The translations under genes and the position numbers were made by a program. Below are positions 1 to 13,371 of a stretch of 64,000 bases of DNA, one piece after another. The stretch is from Acanthacorydalis orientalis (taxonomy: Eukaryota > Arthropoda > Insecta > Megaloptera > Corydalidae), in NCBI GenBank assembly GCA_034766995.1, contig CM068317.1, forward strand, positions 29,820,501 through 29,884,500. Direction: 5' to 3'. A model generated the notes under the pieces. It worked only from the letters and a program-made list of their open reading frames with translations, was not told the DNA's origin and made no database searches. Every line of letters starts with the position of its first letter. Within the stretch, counting starts at the first letter, position 1.

Positions 1-818
1 TTACTATTGGTTTATGTTGGAAAAACTAGTTTTATTATAAAAAATCTTCTTCTTAAATCTTTTTATTTTCAATTCGTTCAATATTTTAACACCAAAAACG
101 TTTCCTTAATCAATAATTCCAGCACTTAAAATTCCGTCACGAACCATAGAAATCATCTTGATTAATGCATAATAATGAGTGATGTCAGTCATCTATTGTA
201 AACATTTTAATATATTCGAACTCATGGCCATGTTCAGTATTGTTCAGCTGAAAAGTATTTATGGTAACTTTCAATTAATCGACAATGTATTCTTTTTAAC
301 TGAACCGTATGCATTCTTGTAAGTAATACTTATTTATCAAACAAAGTACAATACTTTTAATAAAATATTAATATATTCATCATTTTCTCGTCTCATTTGT
401 CAAGTTCATTGTGTAAAATAGTAGTTTACTTGTATAGAAGTGGTATTACAATTAAAGTTTTTGATACTGTGGCTAATTTACTTTCACAAATTAATTTTCA
501 ATCCCTGCACATTACCGAACAGAGTGAACATTTCTTTGTTATAGAATAGCATGTTTTGTTTTCAATAACAATACGAATTCCTTTTACTTTTTCTAAATTT
601 ATTATTTACTTTTTGGTAAAAGAAAAATCTGTCAGCATTATTTACAATAATCTATAAGTTTTTATTATCATTTATATAAGTATTAACAACATTCTTTGTT
701 TTGTAAAAGATAACATTATTAAATGAACTTGTAAAACAGTACTTTGAAATCTATCAACAATATTTGTTTTATGAAATAGCAGCAATTATTATTTTAATCG
801 ATTGAGTATTGTATAGAA
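1..818. other. 5' edge of window, AT-rich, no gene seen
   Basis: No coding frame, splice pair or clear transposon end was recognised apart from an interspersed repeat in its last 130 bp. Confidence 0.6.
685..815. repeat. interspersed repeat D, copy 1
   Basis: Shares an alignable 130-bp stretch with 5985-6120: words such as TTTGTAAAAGA, CTGTAAAA.AGTACT and CAATCTAT/AATCTATCA occur in the same order. The family is not identified. Confidence 0.5.
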
Positions 819-1174
819 CAGTGTGCTTCAAACTGTGTTCCGCGCAACCTCTTCGAGGATTCCACGCGCTAAAGTTAAAATTTGAAAGAATTTTCGAAGA
901 AAAAACCCAAAAAGCTAAAAATGCAAAATAGTTAATTCATAGTAATTTCTTTTATTTCTATAAACACCTATTATTATCGAGTAAAACTATACTTATGAGT
1001 ACACATTACTACTTCTCTCAATCAGATGTAAATAATAAAATTTAGTCGTAAAATAGCTTATTTTCAAAACGTGTGGTTTAAGCATCTTGATTTTTCTGGG
1101 GATGGTAAATGTTCTGCAAAAAAATTATAATCTTAAGGGTTCTGTGATTCGACAAAATTTGACAATTTACACTA
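819..1174. mobile_element. hAT-type MITE, 356 bp, with target duplication
   Basis: Left end CAGTGTGCTTCAAACTGTG followed by TTCCGCG; right end reads TAGTGTAAATTGTCAAATTT on the other strand. These resemble hAT termini (CAGTG..TCAAACT, with an internal GGTTC-CG word). Flanking octamers GTATAGAA (811-818) and GTATAAAA (1175-1182) match at 7 of 8 positions, as expected for a hAT 8-bp duplication. No transposase remains. Confidence 0.65.
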
Positions 1175-1319
1175 GTATAAAATATTAAAACCATTAATAG
1201 AATTGTGCTAGAGATTATTAAGAACTTTTAAATCATTTAATAAAAAAATGTGTAAAGAACTAGAAAAATATTTATTACTAACTTCAAATCTTTTTTTACT
1301 CAATGATGAACCAATAAGC

Positions 1320-1334
1320 TATATATATATATAT

Positions 1335-1380
<46 letters not shown>

Positions 1381-1404
1381 TCGCATACACATACACACAC
1401 ATAC
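1320..1404. repeat. (TA)n(CA)n compound array
   Basis: TA, then CA, then TA, then CATA units. Confidence 0.95.
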
Positions 1405-1742
1405 TGGGTTTTTCAAGTACTTTGCATTATATAACTAAAACAGAAATATAACACAACAATACCCTTCAGTTGAAATGAAGCAGGATTCATATATAATTGT
1501 AATTATATACAATTGTATATTAATTGTATTGCCTTCTTTATTATTCTTGTTCTTCATTTTTTTCTATCTCTATTTAAATTCACCATTAATACTGACAGAT
1601 TATATTGTAATTATTTTGTAAGGACAATAAGAAGAGATTATTCGTGTTTAACGTTGGTTTTCTGTATCCTTATATGTATGAGTATACATTGGTACTAGAT
1701 GCATATAGACATTGTTATATAACACAAAAATACTGGACGACT

Positions 1743-1746
<4 letters not shown>

Positions 1747-1779
<33 letters not shown>
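1747..1779. repeat. (TA)n array
   Basis: 33 bp, uninterrupted. Confidence 0.95.
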
Positions 1780-1786
<7 letters not shown>

Positions 1787-2854
1787 AAAAACATGTGTTT
1801 ATTTAGATTTTGTAGCTGAGAAAAATTATAAGTGTCGTAAAAATGTTTTATTGCCTACGCATACCATATACTACCTGAAAAACCGAGATGATTTTATCAT
1901 AACTTGACTTATTTTTCATAAAACGTAGAGTAAGAATACGTGACGTAACAAACTCTGTATAAGATGAAACGAATGATAAACACTGAACAGTAATCTTGCT
2001 AACCCTACAATATTTTTTAAATGTGCATTGAGTACAGGTCTGAATGCACGTATACGTGTATTTTTAAAATGTATTTTAATATATAAATAAATGTGTTTGT
2101 ATATTTCTTTCTCATACTGTTCACTTTTCTTGTTTTACAATTGAATAGTGTACATTTTCGATAGTATATTTATTGTAGTAATATATGTTTGTAACATTTT
2201 GCCTGAACATTTTTTTTTTCGAATAACGACCGAAATATTTCAAGGCTGCGTGTGAATGAAATTAATGTCATACTGAAAAATTCATGATCAAACATAAAAA
2301 CCGAAAGCATACTAACACATGTACACATACACATATACACATGGAATACGAAACGCAGATTTTCCATATGTTTTTCCAATGAACACGAACGGACGTGATG
2401 CAATAACCACACCACTGGGGTCAAATATCAATTGACACCTGCGAAAACATGAAAAAAAATATCCGTTTTCGGGCATTCGAAACGTAGTTGATCATATGGC
2501 CGCATTACAAAACCATTTGGTCGGTCGGTCGATCGTTTGCTCGTTCGCTCCATATGGTTCCAGTTAATAACTACACAACACACATATATATACGACTTAT
2601 ATACACTAACTATTCTACACTGTTCTAGTATAATGTCGTGTTATTCTTTGTACTCGTCGAGCATTACAAAGCTAATGCCCCCTGGTTTCTTCTGTCACTT
2701 TGTTACCATATTTGGAATACGTGAGTTTCTCTTGTAGCTGAAGCTAGATTTGTTGTAGATTTTGCAAGATATAGTACGTAGCTACGGTTCTAGTACGTAT
2801 ATATTTACATACTGTATGCATGTAAATACATAAACACATATTTATATATTTGAA

Positions 2855-2857
<3 letters not shown>

Positions 2858-2944
<87 letters not shown>
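2858..2944. repeat. (TA)n array
   Basis: 87 bp, uninterrupted. Confidence 0.95.
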
Positions 2945-2947
<3 letters not shown>

Positions 2948-3512
2948 CGAAACACATTTGGTTTTAATTTTATTATTAACTTGTATTGTTTGTATTGAAT
3001 CTTTATTTATAGATTGTTGTTTACATAATTTGATATGATATAAAGAATAGGTGTTTCTAAGTATATGTATCTAGAAGAGGTCTAAAAAACCCGAATCTTG
3101 TTTTCATATAGAATACATATGAAACCAAATATCGAGTTTTTTTGTTGAAATTGTGGTTTACTTTTTTTAATTGTATTTTTTTTATTTTTTACATCTCAAA
3201 TATATGCTAATAAAAATTATCCTAATGGGAAAATGAAATAATATGATAAAATTAGGTACGAGGATTCCATCGCAAGTGCACGGTAAATAATTAAAACTAA
3301 ACAACTCGACAAACAATTTACTTAAATACAATTGGTGCACCCAAACTCAGATAACGCTAGATAAATATGGAATCTTGGGACTATGGACCATATAAAACTC
3401 TACAGAAATAATGGGTTACATAGAAAAAATAATGAACAATAGATCTGAAGAGAGCATAAGAAACGATGTCGAATGTGTTTAAAGCATCAGTAAATATATA
3501 TTTACATCATCA

Positions 3513-4018
3513 TGGTGTAAACATTAATTCGGTGCTTTCAAATTGAATCAGTCATAACTCTGTTTTAAATTAAAATATTTTCCCGCAGTTTTAGGATTTC
3601 GAAGTGTCAACCTTAACATTTAAAAATGTTATATATCTTGGCTAAATAGTTTGCATAACCTTATAAAACAGTAGTGAACACGATGATGTCCGAAAAGCAG
3701 TATATTAGGCATAGGATACTTTTCGTATTTCAGTTGGAAAAAATGCTACCAAACCCGCTGGAATGATTTGTTAAACTTTGAGGGAAGGTTCTATGACTCA
3801 TAAAACATGCAAAATATACTAAAATAGTGGATAAGGTCCGGAAATGCGTTACGACTTCATCGACTCAAAGCCATCATCTTTTTTCGACACGGGATTTGAC
3901 AGTTATCTGATAGATGCAGCAGAGAAATATAAAAAATGGATGATATTTGGAAGATTATAATGTATTTCATTTTTCCTTAAATTTTCTATAAAAAAAGGCA
4001 CCGAATTAATTTGTACAC

Positions 4019-4020
<2 letters not shown>
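3513..4020 (+). mobile_element. mariner-type element copy A, catalytic domain lost
   Basis: Inverted termini TGGTGTAAACATTAATTCGG and, at the right, the complement of TGGTGTACAAATTAATTCGG. About 500 bp long, against about 1.3 kb for full mariners. The interior from about 3680 reads as a decayed mariner N-terminal helix-turn-helix (MSEKQYIRHRILFVFQLEKN...) with stops, and no DDD catalytic region is present. A (TA)n array starts right at its 3' end. The ends are placed to within about 3 bp. Confidence 0.7.

Positions 4021-4021
<1 letters not shown>

Positions 4022-4058
<37 letters not shown>
4022..4058. repeat. (TA)n array at mariner A end
   Basis: Begins directly after the terminal repeat of the element ending at 4020. 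Confidence 0.95.
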
Positions 4059-4059
<1 letters not shown>

Positions 4060-5078
4060 GTGTATATGTGTATAATTTATGTAGTAAAAATTGTACTTAA
4101 AGTATAAACAGTAGTAGATAAAGGTCTTCGTAAGTAAATTGATAACCGAAAAAAACTTTTACCCCAAGAAATAAACGTTTTTTATAATAATATTTTCGAA
4201 ATTGTTATTTTATTCTTCCTGCTTATTACAGTGATTGAATGTATTTTTCATTGAAACATATTTAGATATGTAAAAATACTCTTCCATATTTAAATTGTAA
4301 ATCGAAAACTACAAAGAAATAGAAGAAAGAAACACGCTAATTTAATCAACCAGATGCATGAACAACATACATTTACATACGAGCATGAACTCGACACGTA
4401 ATAATAAAAACGTGATGGGTTTTAATGATTTTCTGCAAATAACGCTTATTTGTTTCTTTTTTCATAACTGTTTACTTTTACTTTCCCACGCGAAACGGGT
4501 AGCAAAAGATATAATTGTTTAATTGAACACTACTGAAACGTTTAAATAATTTTATTAAAGTAGAACATGTGTGTTTAGTTCGTATAAAAGTATAACCGTT
4601 TAAACTAACATGTTTTCTTGTATCCGGTTTAATATCTGCTTAACTGGATGCTGCATTCATGGATTAATTGTTTCATCTCGTGTTAATTATTCCTCGTAAC
4701 TGTTTCATATGTTATCTATGAATATGATCGTAAATTATAATTCATAGAGAAATTTTATATAAAGTTGAACAGCATTTCAACACTGCAGTCAATGCATGTG
4801 AATATTTGTAGTAACAGTAGTTCTTAGTTAAGCGTATGATTGATTGCTGTTAGGTCGTTGTGTTTTATTTTCTTGAAACGAATATTGATGTGCATCTATC
4901 AAACAATCCAGTAAAACACTGAACTAAAAAATGTTAGTATAAAAAAGTTAGCTAATTTTTCAAATATTAAAAAAGTAACCAAAACATAATTAAAAAAGTT
5001 TAAGAACTCCACATATTACATCATTTGTGATGTTAAGACTATGTAAAGTTTTTATAAAGCACAAAACAGTATAGAAAA

Positions 5079-5080
<2 letters not shown>

Positions 5081-5115
<35 letters not shown>
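5081..5115. repeat. (TA)n array
   Basis: 35 bp. Confidence 0.95.
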
Positions 5116-5119
<4 letters not shown>

Positions 5120-5734
5120 AACAAATGAACTGACCACTAACATTTTTACTTCCTTTTCATATGTATCTCTATTTAATATTAATCTCTTTCTTTATTTCAC
5201 TTTTCTTATTAATGACATTGTTAACTCCAAATTGGATGAAATTATAAATCTTACAAAAGAAAGAGATTGCACAGAGTTGCTGAAATTTATATTACAGATG
5301 CTTGGACCATTTGTTTTTAACAAAAAATGAGGCTCGAATAGACTTTTGATAATAAGAATCTAGCAAAGTTGGATTGTTGTGTACCAATTGAAAAAGGTAA
5401 AATCGAAGATGATGACTCAGTAAAAGTGAATAAACCGGAATAATAAAGTAAACGGATTTAGTAAAGGCGGAAGATTTGAAAATTATAAAGAATTAAAAGT
5501 AACTGTGATGAAAATTGATGAAGCTCTTGATTATTTTTATAAAAGTGATCCTTATTATTATCCCATCACAAGAATGAAACGTGAAGTTAGAAATGTTGTC
5601 TCGTGCAATATATATACAAACAATAGTTTAAGTTTGATTTGAATTGATTTTAAATATCCTTTTAAGGATACCAATTATCAAAAACTGTCTAAATATTTTT
5701 TAACTGAAGTCTGTCAACAATAGTTTTTATTTCA

Positions 5735-5860
5735 GAGGATTTCACAAATGATTTTTTTAATAATTAATTTCTTGGATCAATTTTGATTAGATTTTTTGGT
5801 AATTTGAGGCGAGTGAAAAATTATTTAAGCCACAATATCAGAACAATATTTTTAATTCAA
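5735..5860. repeat. FB1 foldback repeat, half copy
   Basis: Right arm only: TTTTGATTAGATTTTTTGG, GGCGAGTGAAAAATT, then AGCCACAATATCAGAAC. First of three right-arm copies within 1.35 kb. Confidence 0.5.
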
Positions 5861-5984
5861 CAGTGCTACAAGCGTTTTATTTTTTTTAAACTTTATAACT
5901 CATTTTTTTTTGTACAGGAAATCAATCTACTCTAGCACCATGTTTTGTAACTTTCAAACATTTACTTATCTGATAGAATTACTA

Positions 5985-6120
5985 AACGCAATCATTTTCT
6001 TTGTAAAAGACAACATACTGAGTGAATTTCAACCTGTAAAATAGTACTCAGCAATCTATTAGCTATGTTTTCTTTATAAATTGAAGAGAATTATTGTTTT
6101 AACCGGTTAAGAAGTATTTA
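5985..6120. repeat. interspersed repeat D, copy 2
   Basis: Second copy of the repeat at 685-815, same orientation, with moderate divergence and small indels. Confidence 0.5.
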
Positions 6121-6294
6121 GAATATTAAAAACTTCATGAAGTGTTGCTGTAAGATTATTAAAAGCTTTTCAATACAAAGAATCAAGAATTAATATCTAA
6201 TGCACTGAACTACGTTCATTCAAATTATATATCGAAGAGCATAAAAACATAATACAAAAAGTAAAACGTGCTCATGTTAGTTGTTAAAATTTTA

Positions 6295-6485
6295 TTAGAT
6301 TTTTCTCTACTTTATCACTTTGAGGATAATTATATCGCTATCGAATGTATATAATCAACAATCAAAAAAGATCAGTAAACATTTATTTCTATTAATATTT
6401 TTGATAAAAAAAATTGTGCTTTATGAGGTGAATGAAAAATTCATTTGTGGAAGTGAATTTAGCCATGATTCCAGAACTATAATGT
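6295..6485. repeat. FB1 foldback repeat, half copy
   Basis: Right arm with CTTTGAGGATAATTATATCG, AATTCATTTGTGGAAGTGAA and a terminal CCAGAACTATAATGT. Confidence 0.6.
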
Positions 6486-6884
6486 AAAAAGTCGGGAAAG
6501 TCGTTAAAGTAAAGAAAGTAATATGAAAAGTAAAAACAAAACTTGTTAGAACACTAAGATATAAACCTGTTCTTATGTCTTATATTTTTTCTTAAACTTT
6601 TTCTCAATTTGTTTAATTAATTATGTTTGCGTACATAATTACTTAACTTCAAATAATAGTCAATTTATTTTTCCACGTCAAACTTGAAAAGAAAAAAATA
6701 CTTATGTAAAATGTATAGAAAATCGTTTATTATTTCAACTAATTATATTCAATTTTTATAGAAAAATATTTCCTAATAGAGAAATATTTTTACATGTTTT
6801 TCTTTTTTTAAAAAACAGCGTATAGGTTAGTTTTTAAAATTAATCTGTTGCTTTTACAAATTAATTTTCTCAAACCACAAGGTA

Positions 6885-7080
6885 TTGAAAAATTCAGTTT
6901 TTTGTACCTTAGCGTTCTGAAGATAATAGCGTTATCATCGAAATTTGTATGAGTTAGAATCAAAAATAACAATTAATCATTTATTTAACATTTTTGATTA
7001 GAAAAAAATATTGTGGCCATAGGTTGACAGAAAAATTAATTTTTGAAAGTGAATTGCGTTAGAAATATTTTGTAATTTAT
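6885..7080. repeat. FB1 foldback repeat, half copy
   Basis: Right arm with TACCTTAGCGTTCTGAAGAT, TTATTTAACATTTTTGATTA and AATTTTTGAAAGTGAATT. Confidence 0.6.
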
Positions 7081-10000
7081 TTAGCCGGCATCGTATTGAA
7101 AGTGTTAAAGTGATTGTATTTAAAGGTTATAAATTCACGGATATACAAATATTATAAAACATTCTTTATCAGTTTGTGACCAAAAAATACGTGTCGCTAC
7201 ACTTTTGGGACTGTGGAAATAATTCTTTCTTATATGTAAACAGGATCGTCTGTTTTTTTTTTAAAAGAAACTATTTATATTGATAATATTTGAGATAGAA
7301 AAAATCTACACAAACGTTTCATTTAGCAGTCAATTTCTCTAAGATAGTCGTGTGTGTGTGTGTGTGGTTTTTATTTGCTTTGAACTAGAACATGGTAATA
7401 AATAGTCGCCATAAGGTATGAACACGTGGCTATCTAGACATAACAATAGTCTTTGTTATTATAAAATAAATCAACACGCGTATATGGTCGAATTACTAAT
7501 TAATGTTGGCACAATAGAATATATTTTTGTATGTAGGTGTTTAATTTGGATATTGAATGATTAATATGCAATTAAATTAACGGGTTGAAAATTCGATTAA
7601 TAAATTTACATTAATGTAGCGATAATTCGTATATACGAATCTATTATACATAGAAACAATAGTGGATAATTGAAAGGACATATCAATATATTGAGGAGTT
7701 AAGGCTGGAACAATCTATTTCCCTATGCAGATTCATTCGATCGCGGCCCGTTCGAATGTATTAAAAATGTAGTGTTTATGAATTCATTTGAGGTGTGTAA
7801 GCAAGCTTTCTTGAATAATAAATTCGTTTTAGCTCGTATTCGTCTAGCGAGGAGTTTTTTTTTCTTGACGGGTTGGTCAGAGTCGTGTAATTTAAAGTGA
7901 TTTATTGGTTCACTCGGTACTAGTTCTTCAACATACATCCGTATGTCTGTCTGACAGAATGTTTGTGAAATATATTGCGAACGAAATTAAACATATAGTT
8001 AAGAATATACGAGATTATTTTTATAAAAGATCTCAACTAGTTCATATTCAGAGTTCTTTTTAAAAGACGGATGACATGTGAAGATGAGTCATTTCTAGTT
8101 CTTACAAAATAAATGTTTTTTTGTAAACGTTCATAAATAATTTAAAGATGTATATCCTTCTTTAAATCCGTGTTAGAATTTTGAAATCAGTTTGAAAAGA
8201 AAATCAAATTGAATTTACGAATATTAATTGTTTTTAGTATTCTTATTCGTATTTCTGTAAGATTGTAAAAAATAATTGCTTATTTTATTTATTAATTGTA
8301 TTTATTTTATTTTATTGACGTCCAAGTGATTTTTACACTGTTAAATATCGGAAAAAATAGGAAAGAAAGAAGGAAACTTATCAGGGCTTACAGGGTAGTA
8401 GCGTAATATACCTTACGTGAATGTATTAACACATTGTTGACTGGAGGATTTTTGTAGAAACTAACGCGTGTGACCAGTTATTTTTCATATAAATTCAATA
8501 GCTGCTATCTAGGTATATAAATTGATTAAAATTTTGGTAGAAAGTAATCCAAAAGAGGTATAACTTTCGAATTTCTGTCAGCATGTATCTCCATAAAATT
8601 CACCGAAAAATTCCTCTTCAATCAAAAATTCGTGATGCGCTATTTTTGAAAATTCTACGCTAACAAAATTGCGTTTGTAACATACACAAGGTCAGAAAAA
8701 AACCTAACGGGACAATATGTGAATTATAAAGCACAATTATAAATTGTATAATGAACACTTTACCAATTTTAAGCTCTAACAAATTCGCACGGTAATATTA
8801 ATTGTATCACCCGCTAAAAACGTTTATACACGTCCTTTGTTAATAACGTTCGTGTAACAAAAGATGTGGTGCAATATCTTCGGTCAATAATGTGTTAAGA
8901 AGTATTAAAGACAGCAGACTCAAGTTCGAAATCTGCACATATCGCACGAACCAATAAAATATAGAATATTTTGCAAATATACATTTAAATAACGTTTATT
9001 GAATGAGTTTTTACAAAATTTGATTTCATTACTAACTTCTTTACTTGTATATTCTGAGAATTTCATCCCTATTATTAATCCTGTTAATCTAATTTTACAA
9101 ACGTGTACATCATTCAAATTATAACTGTTAAAAAGAATATATTTTTTTGTTTTTACTATAATTTCATTGATACTTTGTCCTGGTGTTTGTCATTATTGCA
9201 TTTCAAATATACGACTCACCAAGAAAAAAATTGCAATCTTTTTTGGTATTTTCAATGTATGAAACATATTACTTTAACAATTATTTTCATTAATGAAGAA
9301 GAATAAAATTAAGGAAATATCAGTATTAGCCGACCACCATTTATCTTCAATTTTAAATTAAAATCGACATCTTTGTTTCTAAATCTTGTTTGTTTTCTTA
9401 AAAATTGTATATTTTTAAATAAAATTATTTTAATATAAGCAAGAAAAATAAATTCAATTCGCAGTGATTTACTTTTGTTACAAACTCTAAGAAAATTATC
9501 ATTTATTTATTTACCAAATAATTCCCACATCTTAAAAATATATAATTTTAAAGAAATACTTTCAGTGGAAAGGAATATAAACCATAATTTCTGTGAATTC
9601 GAAAAGAAAACTTTCCCAGTTTTTCTATTCCTAGCTTCAAATATATTGAAAATAATCTTATATTTAAACATCCTGTCTTATCGAGAATGGTTTACCATTA
9701 ATAATACTGAACAGTTTGGTCAGATTAACAAGATGTACCTGATGTATAATATACCTGTCATATCCTCGTGTACATGTAAAGATGGAGTATTTCTTCAAAA
9801 ACTATACGGCAGTAACGATTACAAATAATTTATGGCCGATATTTCATTGACGACGAACGCCCAGCATGTGGTTTAAAAGGTAATATCATAAATCGGAACT
9901 TCGCAAAATCTGGAATCGTGCACAGATTGCGGAAAGTGGGTCAAATCAAAATAGATATTCGCACACCTATACGACGTTAATCGTGTAGTAAAACCATCAG

Positions 10001-11199
10001 TACCTCTATCTATTATATTATTATTGTAAGTCATGTACACATAGCTGTACGTTTCGTAATAAGCATTTGATCATATTTGCAATTGTTGATTGAAATTTCC
10101 AGATCCGCGACGTATGTTTCGCTTTCTTGCAGCTGTGCTTAGTCAACTGGTAAAAGACTGCATACTGTAGCCGTTTCTATAATAAGTCGGTTTATTGTCA
10201 TGAACAGTTCATAGGCCAATGGTTTCAAACATGCATTATAATGGCATACACAGCGCACCGTACATTCTGTTCATACATTATGCATGTATTTTATTTATTA
10301 GACAATATAATTACCCTTATAGAAAATAATGATCCTAGCACGGCAAAAACTTGTTACGCTGACGTTTAATCTAAAATGTAAAAATCTTATTCTCAAACTG
10401 TACATATGTATTTGTTTGTTTGTTTTTCGTAATTATATCTGTTCTGATTATATCAATATACACACATGTGTGTATCTCGCTACCACATTAATTTGTCAAG
10501 GTTTAAAGTTAGCTTATACCGGTTTTTGTGTCTCACATTTAGTGTTTAAAAAATTACCAAGTGCCGAAACGTTTTCATCTAACACTTTATGTACAAAATA
10601 TTCATATAGTATTATTATATTACAATATAAATACTTACTAATTTTATAGAATTCAAAGCAAAAACAGAACCGGTACGAAACAGATGAAAAAGAAACACTT
10701 GTACTAATAATTTCTTTTCTTAATTAAAGTCAGAAGTAATAATTATTTTACAAGGAAGAAATCAATCAAAATTTATCGGAAGATTAAACTAAAAAACTTA
10801 TTTTACATACAGGATTTTTATTAATCATTTTTCTACATAATCCTCTCTCCCTCTCGAACTCCTAGGCACTTAACCAGCGGCGGACTGTCCACACAAGTGA
10901 TACGGCGATCGTCCATTGGACCGGTTAAATTTAATACAAAATAAAAAAATAAAATTAATTTAGCATGTTTATGAAATTATGCAGTTTGTATATACATACA
11001 TATCATCACATATTACTAATCAAAAATCTATAAATAATAATAAAAAAACTAATCTTTTATTATTTTATAAAATCAAGTCAACGTAGCCGGTCCCGGGAAT
11101 AGAATCAAATATTTTAAATAAGATATATTTAGATAGTATTATTGATAAATACGCTGAAAGTAGTGAGTTTTTTTTTAAATTATTAAAATGATATTGTTT

Positions 11200-11206
<7 letters not shown>

Positions 11207-11249
<43 letters not shown>
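11207..11249. repeat. (TA)n array
   Basis: 43 bp. Confidence 0.95.
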
Positions 11250-11255
<6 letters not shown>

Positions 11256-11460
11256 TATATGTATTTGCTTATGATAAAGTTTTGTTTTATTTTTATTTTT
11301 AATTAATTTTATTTTTTTTTTGTAGTTTACGCCGTAGTTTGTAATGTGATGTATCCGTAATATTATTGTAACAATCAATCAAGTTCATTACACATATTTT
11401 CTTATTCAGAAGGGCCAGTGTTATCAAGACCCTGGGCCAGTCTCATATTGTCAGTTCGCT

Positions 11461-11776
11461 TCTGTACATAAACAAATGCTTAATGAACTTTTAGACTTTA
11501 TTCTGGAAGGAAAATTTTGATCTTTTGCGTAGTAACTCTTGTATCGTGTTCATCACATGGCTAAAAACAGATCATTGTATTGAAGATCTATACTTAAAAC
11601 TCCTGGATCAGCCAACATATACTTCTAATTTATCATTAAATGATTTCTTTTTTTTTGAGTCATTAAAAGAAAAATAGGGAGAACAAACGTTTATTTCCGA
11701 TGAAGAGGTCATTAACACGGCAGAAAAGTTCTTGCTCAAGAGACTAAAAAGTTTCTTCCATCCAAAATCTCATTAA
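11461..11776 (+). pseudogene. mariner transposase C-terminal remnant
   Basis: From 11579 the frame reads IEDLYLKLLDQPTYTSNLSL NDFFFFESLKEK, a stop, then GEQTFISDEEVINTAEKFL, ending at TAA 11774. It corresponds to the end of the mariner catalytic domain (family pattern LxHPPYSPDLxPxDFxLF), with the usual third Asp kept as ND. Upstream, HHMAKNRSLY in another frame extends the match after a 1-base slip. No clear element ends were located, so this is an old fragment unlike the N-terminal-only copies elsewhere. Confidence 0.75.
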
Positions 11777-12289
11777 CTGTATAAGAGTTAGAGAGGGATT
11801 ATATAAAAAAACGATTTTAATCTTTAAATATTTCTTTACTTTTTGATTTTCCGTTGTAATAAGTATTAAGTAAAACATCCCTAATATGGAAGACAGCCAC
11901 CTTTCTTGCGCCTAGAGCTTTTCAATTCAAATGGCTTCTCATCTTAAATTTCAACAAACCTCCAAACCACTTTTACAATTCAATTTAATGAAACACAAAT
12001 CATGGGATCCATATCCGGCACTTAGTAGGAATTACGTAGTATTCCAGGAGGCAGCAGATGATTTTTTCACGTCTGAATTAAAATATATTTTTTGTTCTAA
12101 GGTTAAATAACTTAAATTTAAAATATGCAAATATGGTTTTATCGGATGATATGTTCTATATGCCCGATTTACGCAGTTAAGTAAAAGAACAAACAGTCTC
12201 ATAGATTAAGCTAAGTATCTATATTTTATTAAATATAATAGTCGATCACTTTTAAAAATATTTTTCCCAGTTTCACACATAAATTATTT

Positions 12290-12550
12290 TCTAAACCCCA
12301 AAAATCACAAACAGCATTTCGATGCTATGTTCTTATCCTCAGAGTACCAATATATACAAACTTTTTCTCTACCTTGGCGCTACTGAAGATGATGGCATCG
12401 CTAACAAAATATAACAAACACTCAAAAATTATCAATAATTGAACATATTTAATCGAGAAACTTTTTTACAGTTTGTGAAATGAAAAAAGAATTCATTTAT
12501 AAAATGTAGTTTAACCAAAGTGTCAGAACTATATTATGATATTTCACAGT
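12290..12550. repeat. FB1 foldback repeat
   Basis: Right arm complete (TACCTTGGCGCTACTGAAGA to TCAGAACTATATTATGAT), with part of the left arm (ATCACAAACAGC..CTCAGAG). Confidence 0.6.
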
Positions 12551-13053
12551 CATGTATTTTGAAGAAACTGTTTTGTGTACACTTATAAATTCTTATATAT
12601 TCATTTTTGACGGTATAGGTTTGTGCTTTAGTAAAATCGTAAAAAAATCCAAAGGTATTTAAATCAAGTATTATAATTGTACTATTCAGGATTTATATTT
12701 ATTAATCCACATCGTTAAATCCACTCAAACGAGTATCGTACATTGAAATGTTTTCTGGAAAATGAATCATATTTTTTTTGTCACGGTTAATGAAGTCAGA
12801 AAGACAGCTAATATCCATTGAACCGTACTATTTTTTTATATCACTTAAATATCCATTGTCATAAGTCCGCTTCGAAATCCTGCTTGCACTCTTTATTACG
12901 TAAAATTTGTTAATTGACCTTGTAATGTGTTTCAAAATTGTTTAAATATAGATTTTATATATTATTAAAAATGATCTGTATATAAATATCTTTTTTATGT
13001 AAAAACATTAATGCTGTACAAAAAAAAACTATTAAATATATATTTAACTATTA

Positions 13054-13056
<3 letters not shown>

Positions 13057-13112
<56 letters not shown>
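13057..13112. repeat. (TA)n array
   Basis: 56 bp. Confidence 0.95.
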
Positions 13113-13114
<2 letters not shown>

Positions 13115-13371
13115 CAACAGAATGATTTTTAATATAACCACCTTCATTAGCATTTTATTTAACAATTTTGTACAGATTACAATACATAATTTATTCGCCA
13201 AAGGAAAGATTCACTAACATTGTTTGTTTTAAATACAGAGAAAATTAAATTATTTTTTAACAAAATATTTAAACATTTTAACTTATTTGATACCTGGAAG
13301 ACTTTTTCATTCTGTTCTATCAATCTGTACTAGATAGTATATATTTTTATATAAGAAATTTCTGTGGCAAT

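Noticed and set aside
2515..2552. GGTCGGTCGGTCGATCG and TCGTTCGCTC tract
   Set aside because: Short imperfect tetranucleotide run, no regulatory meaning can be supported.
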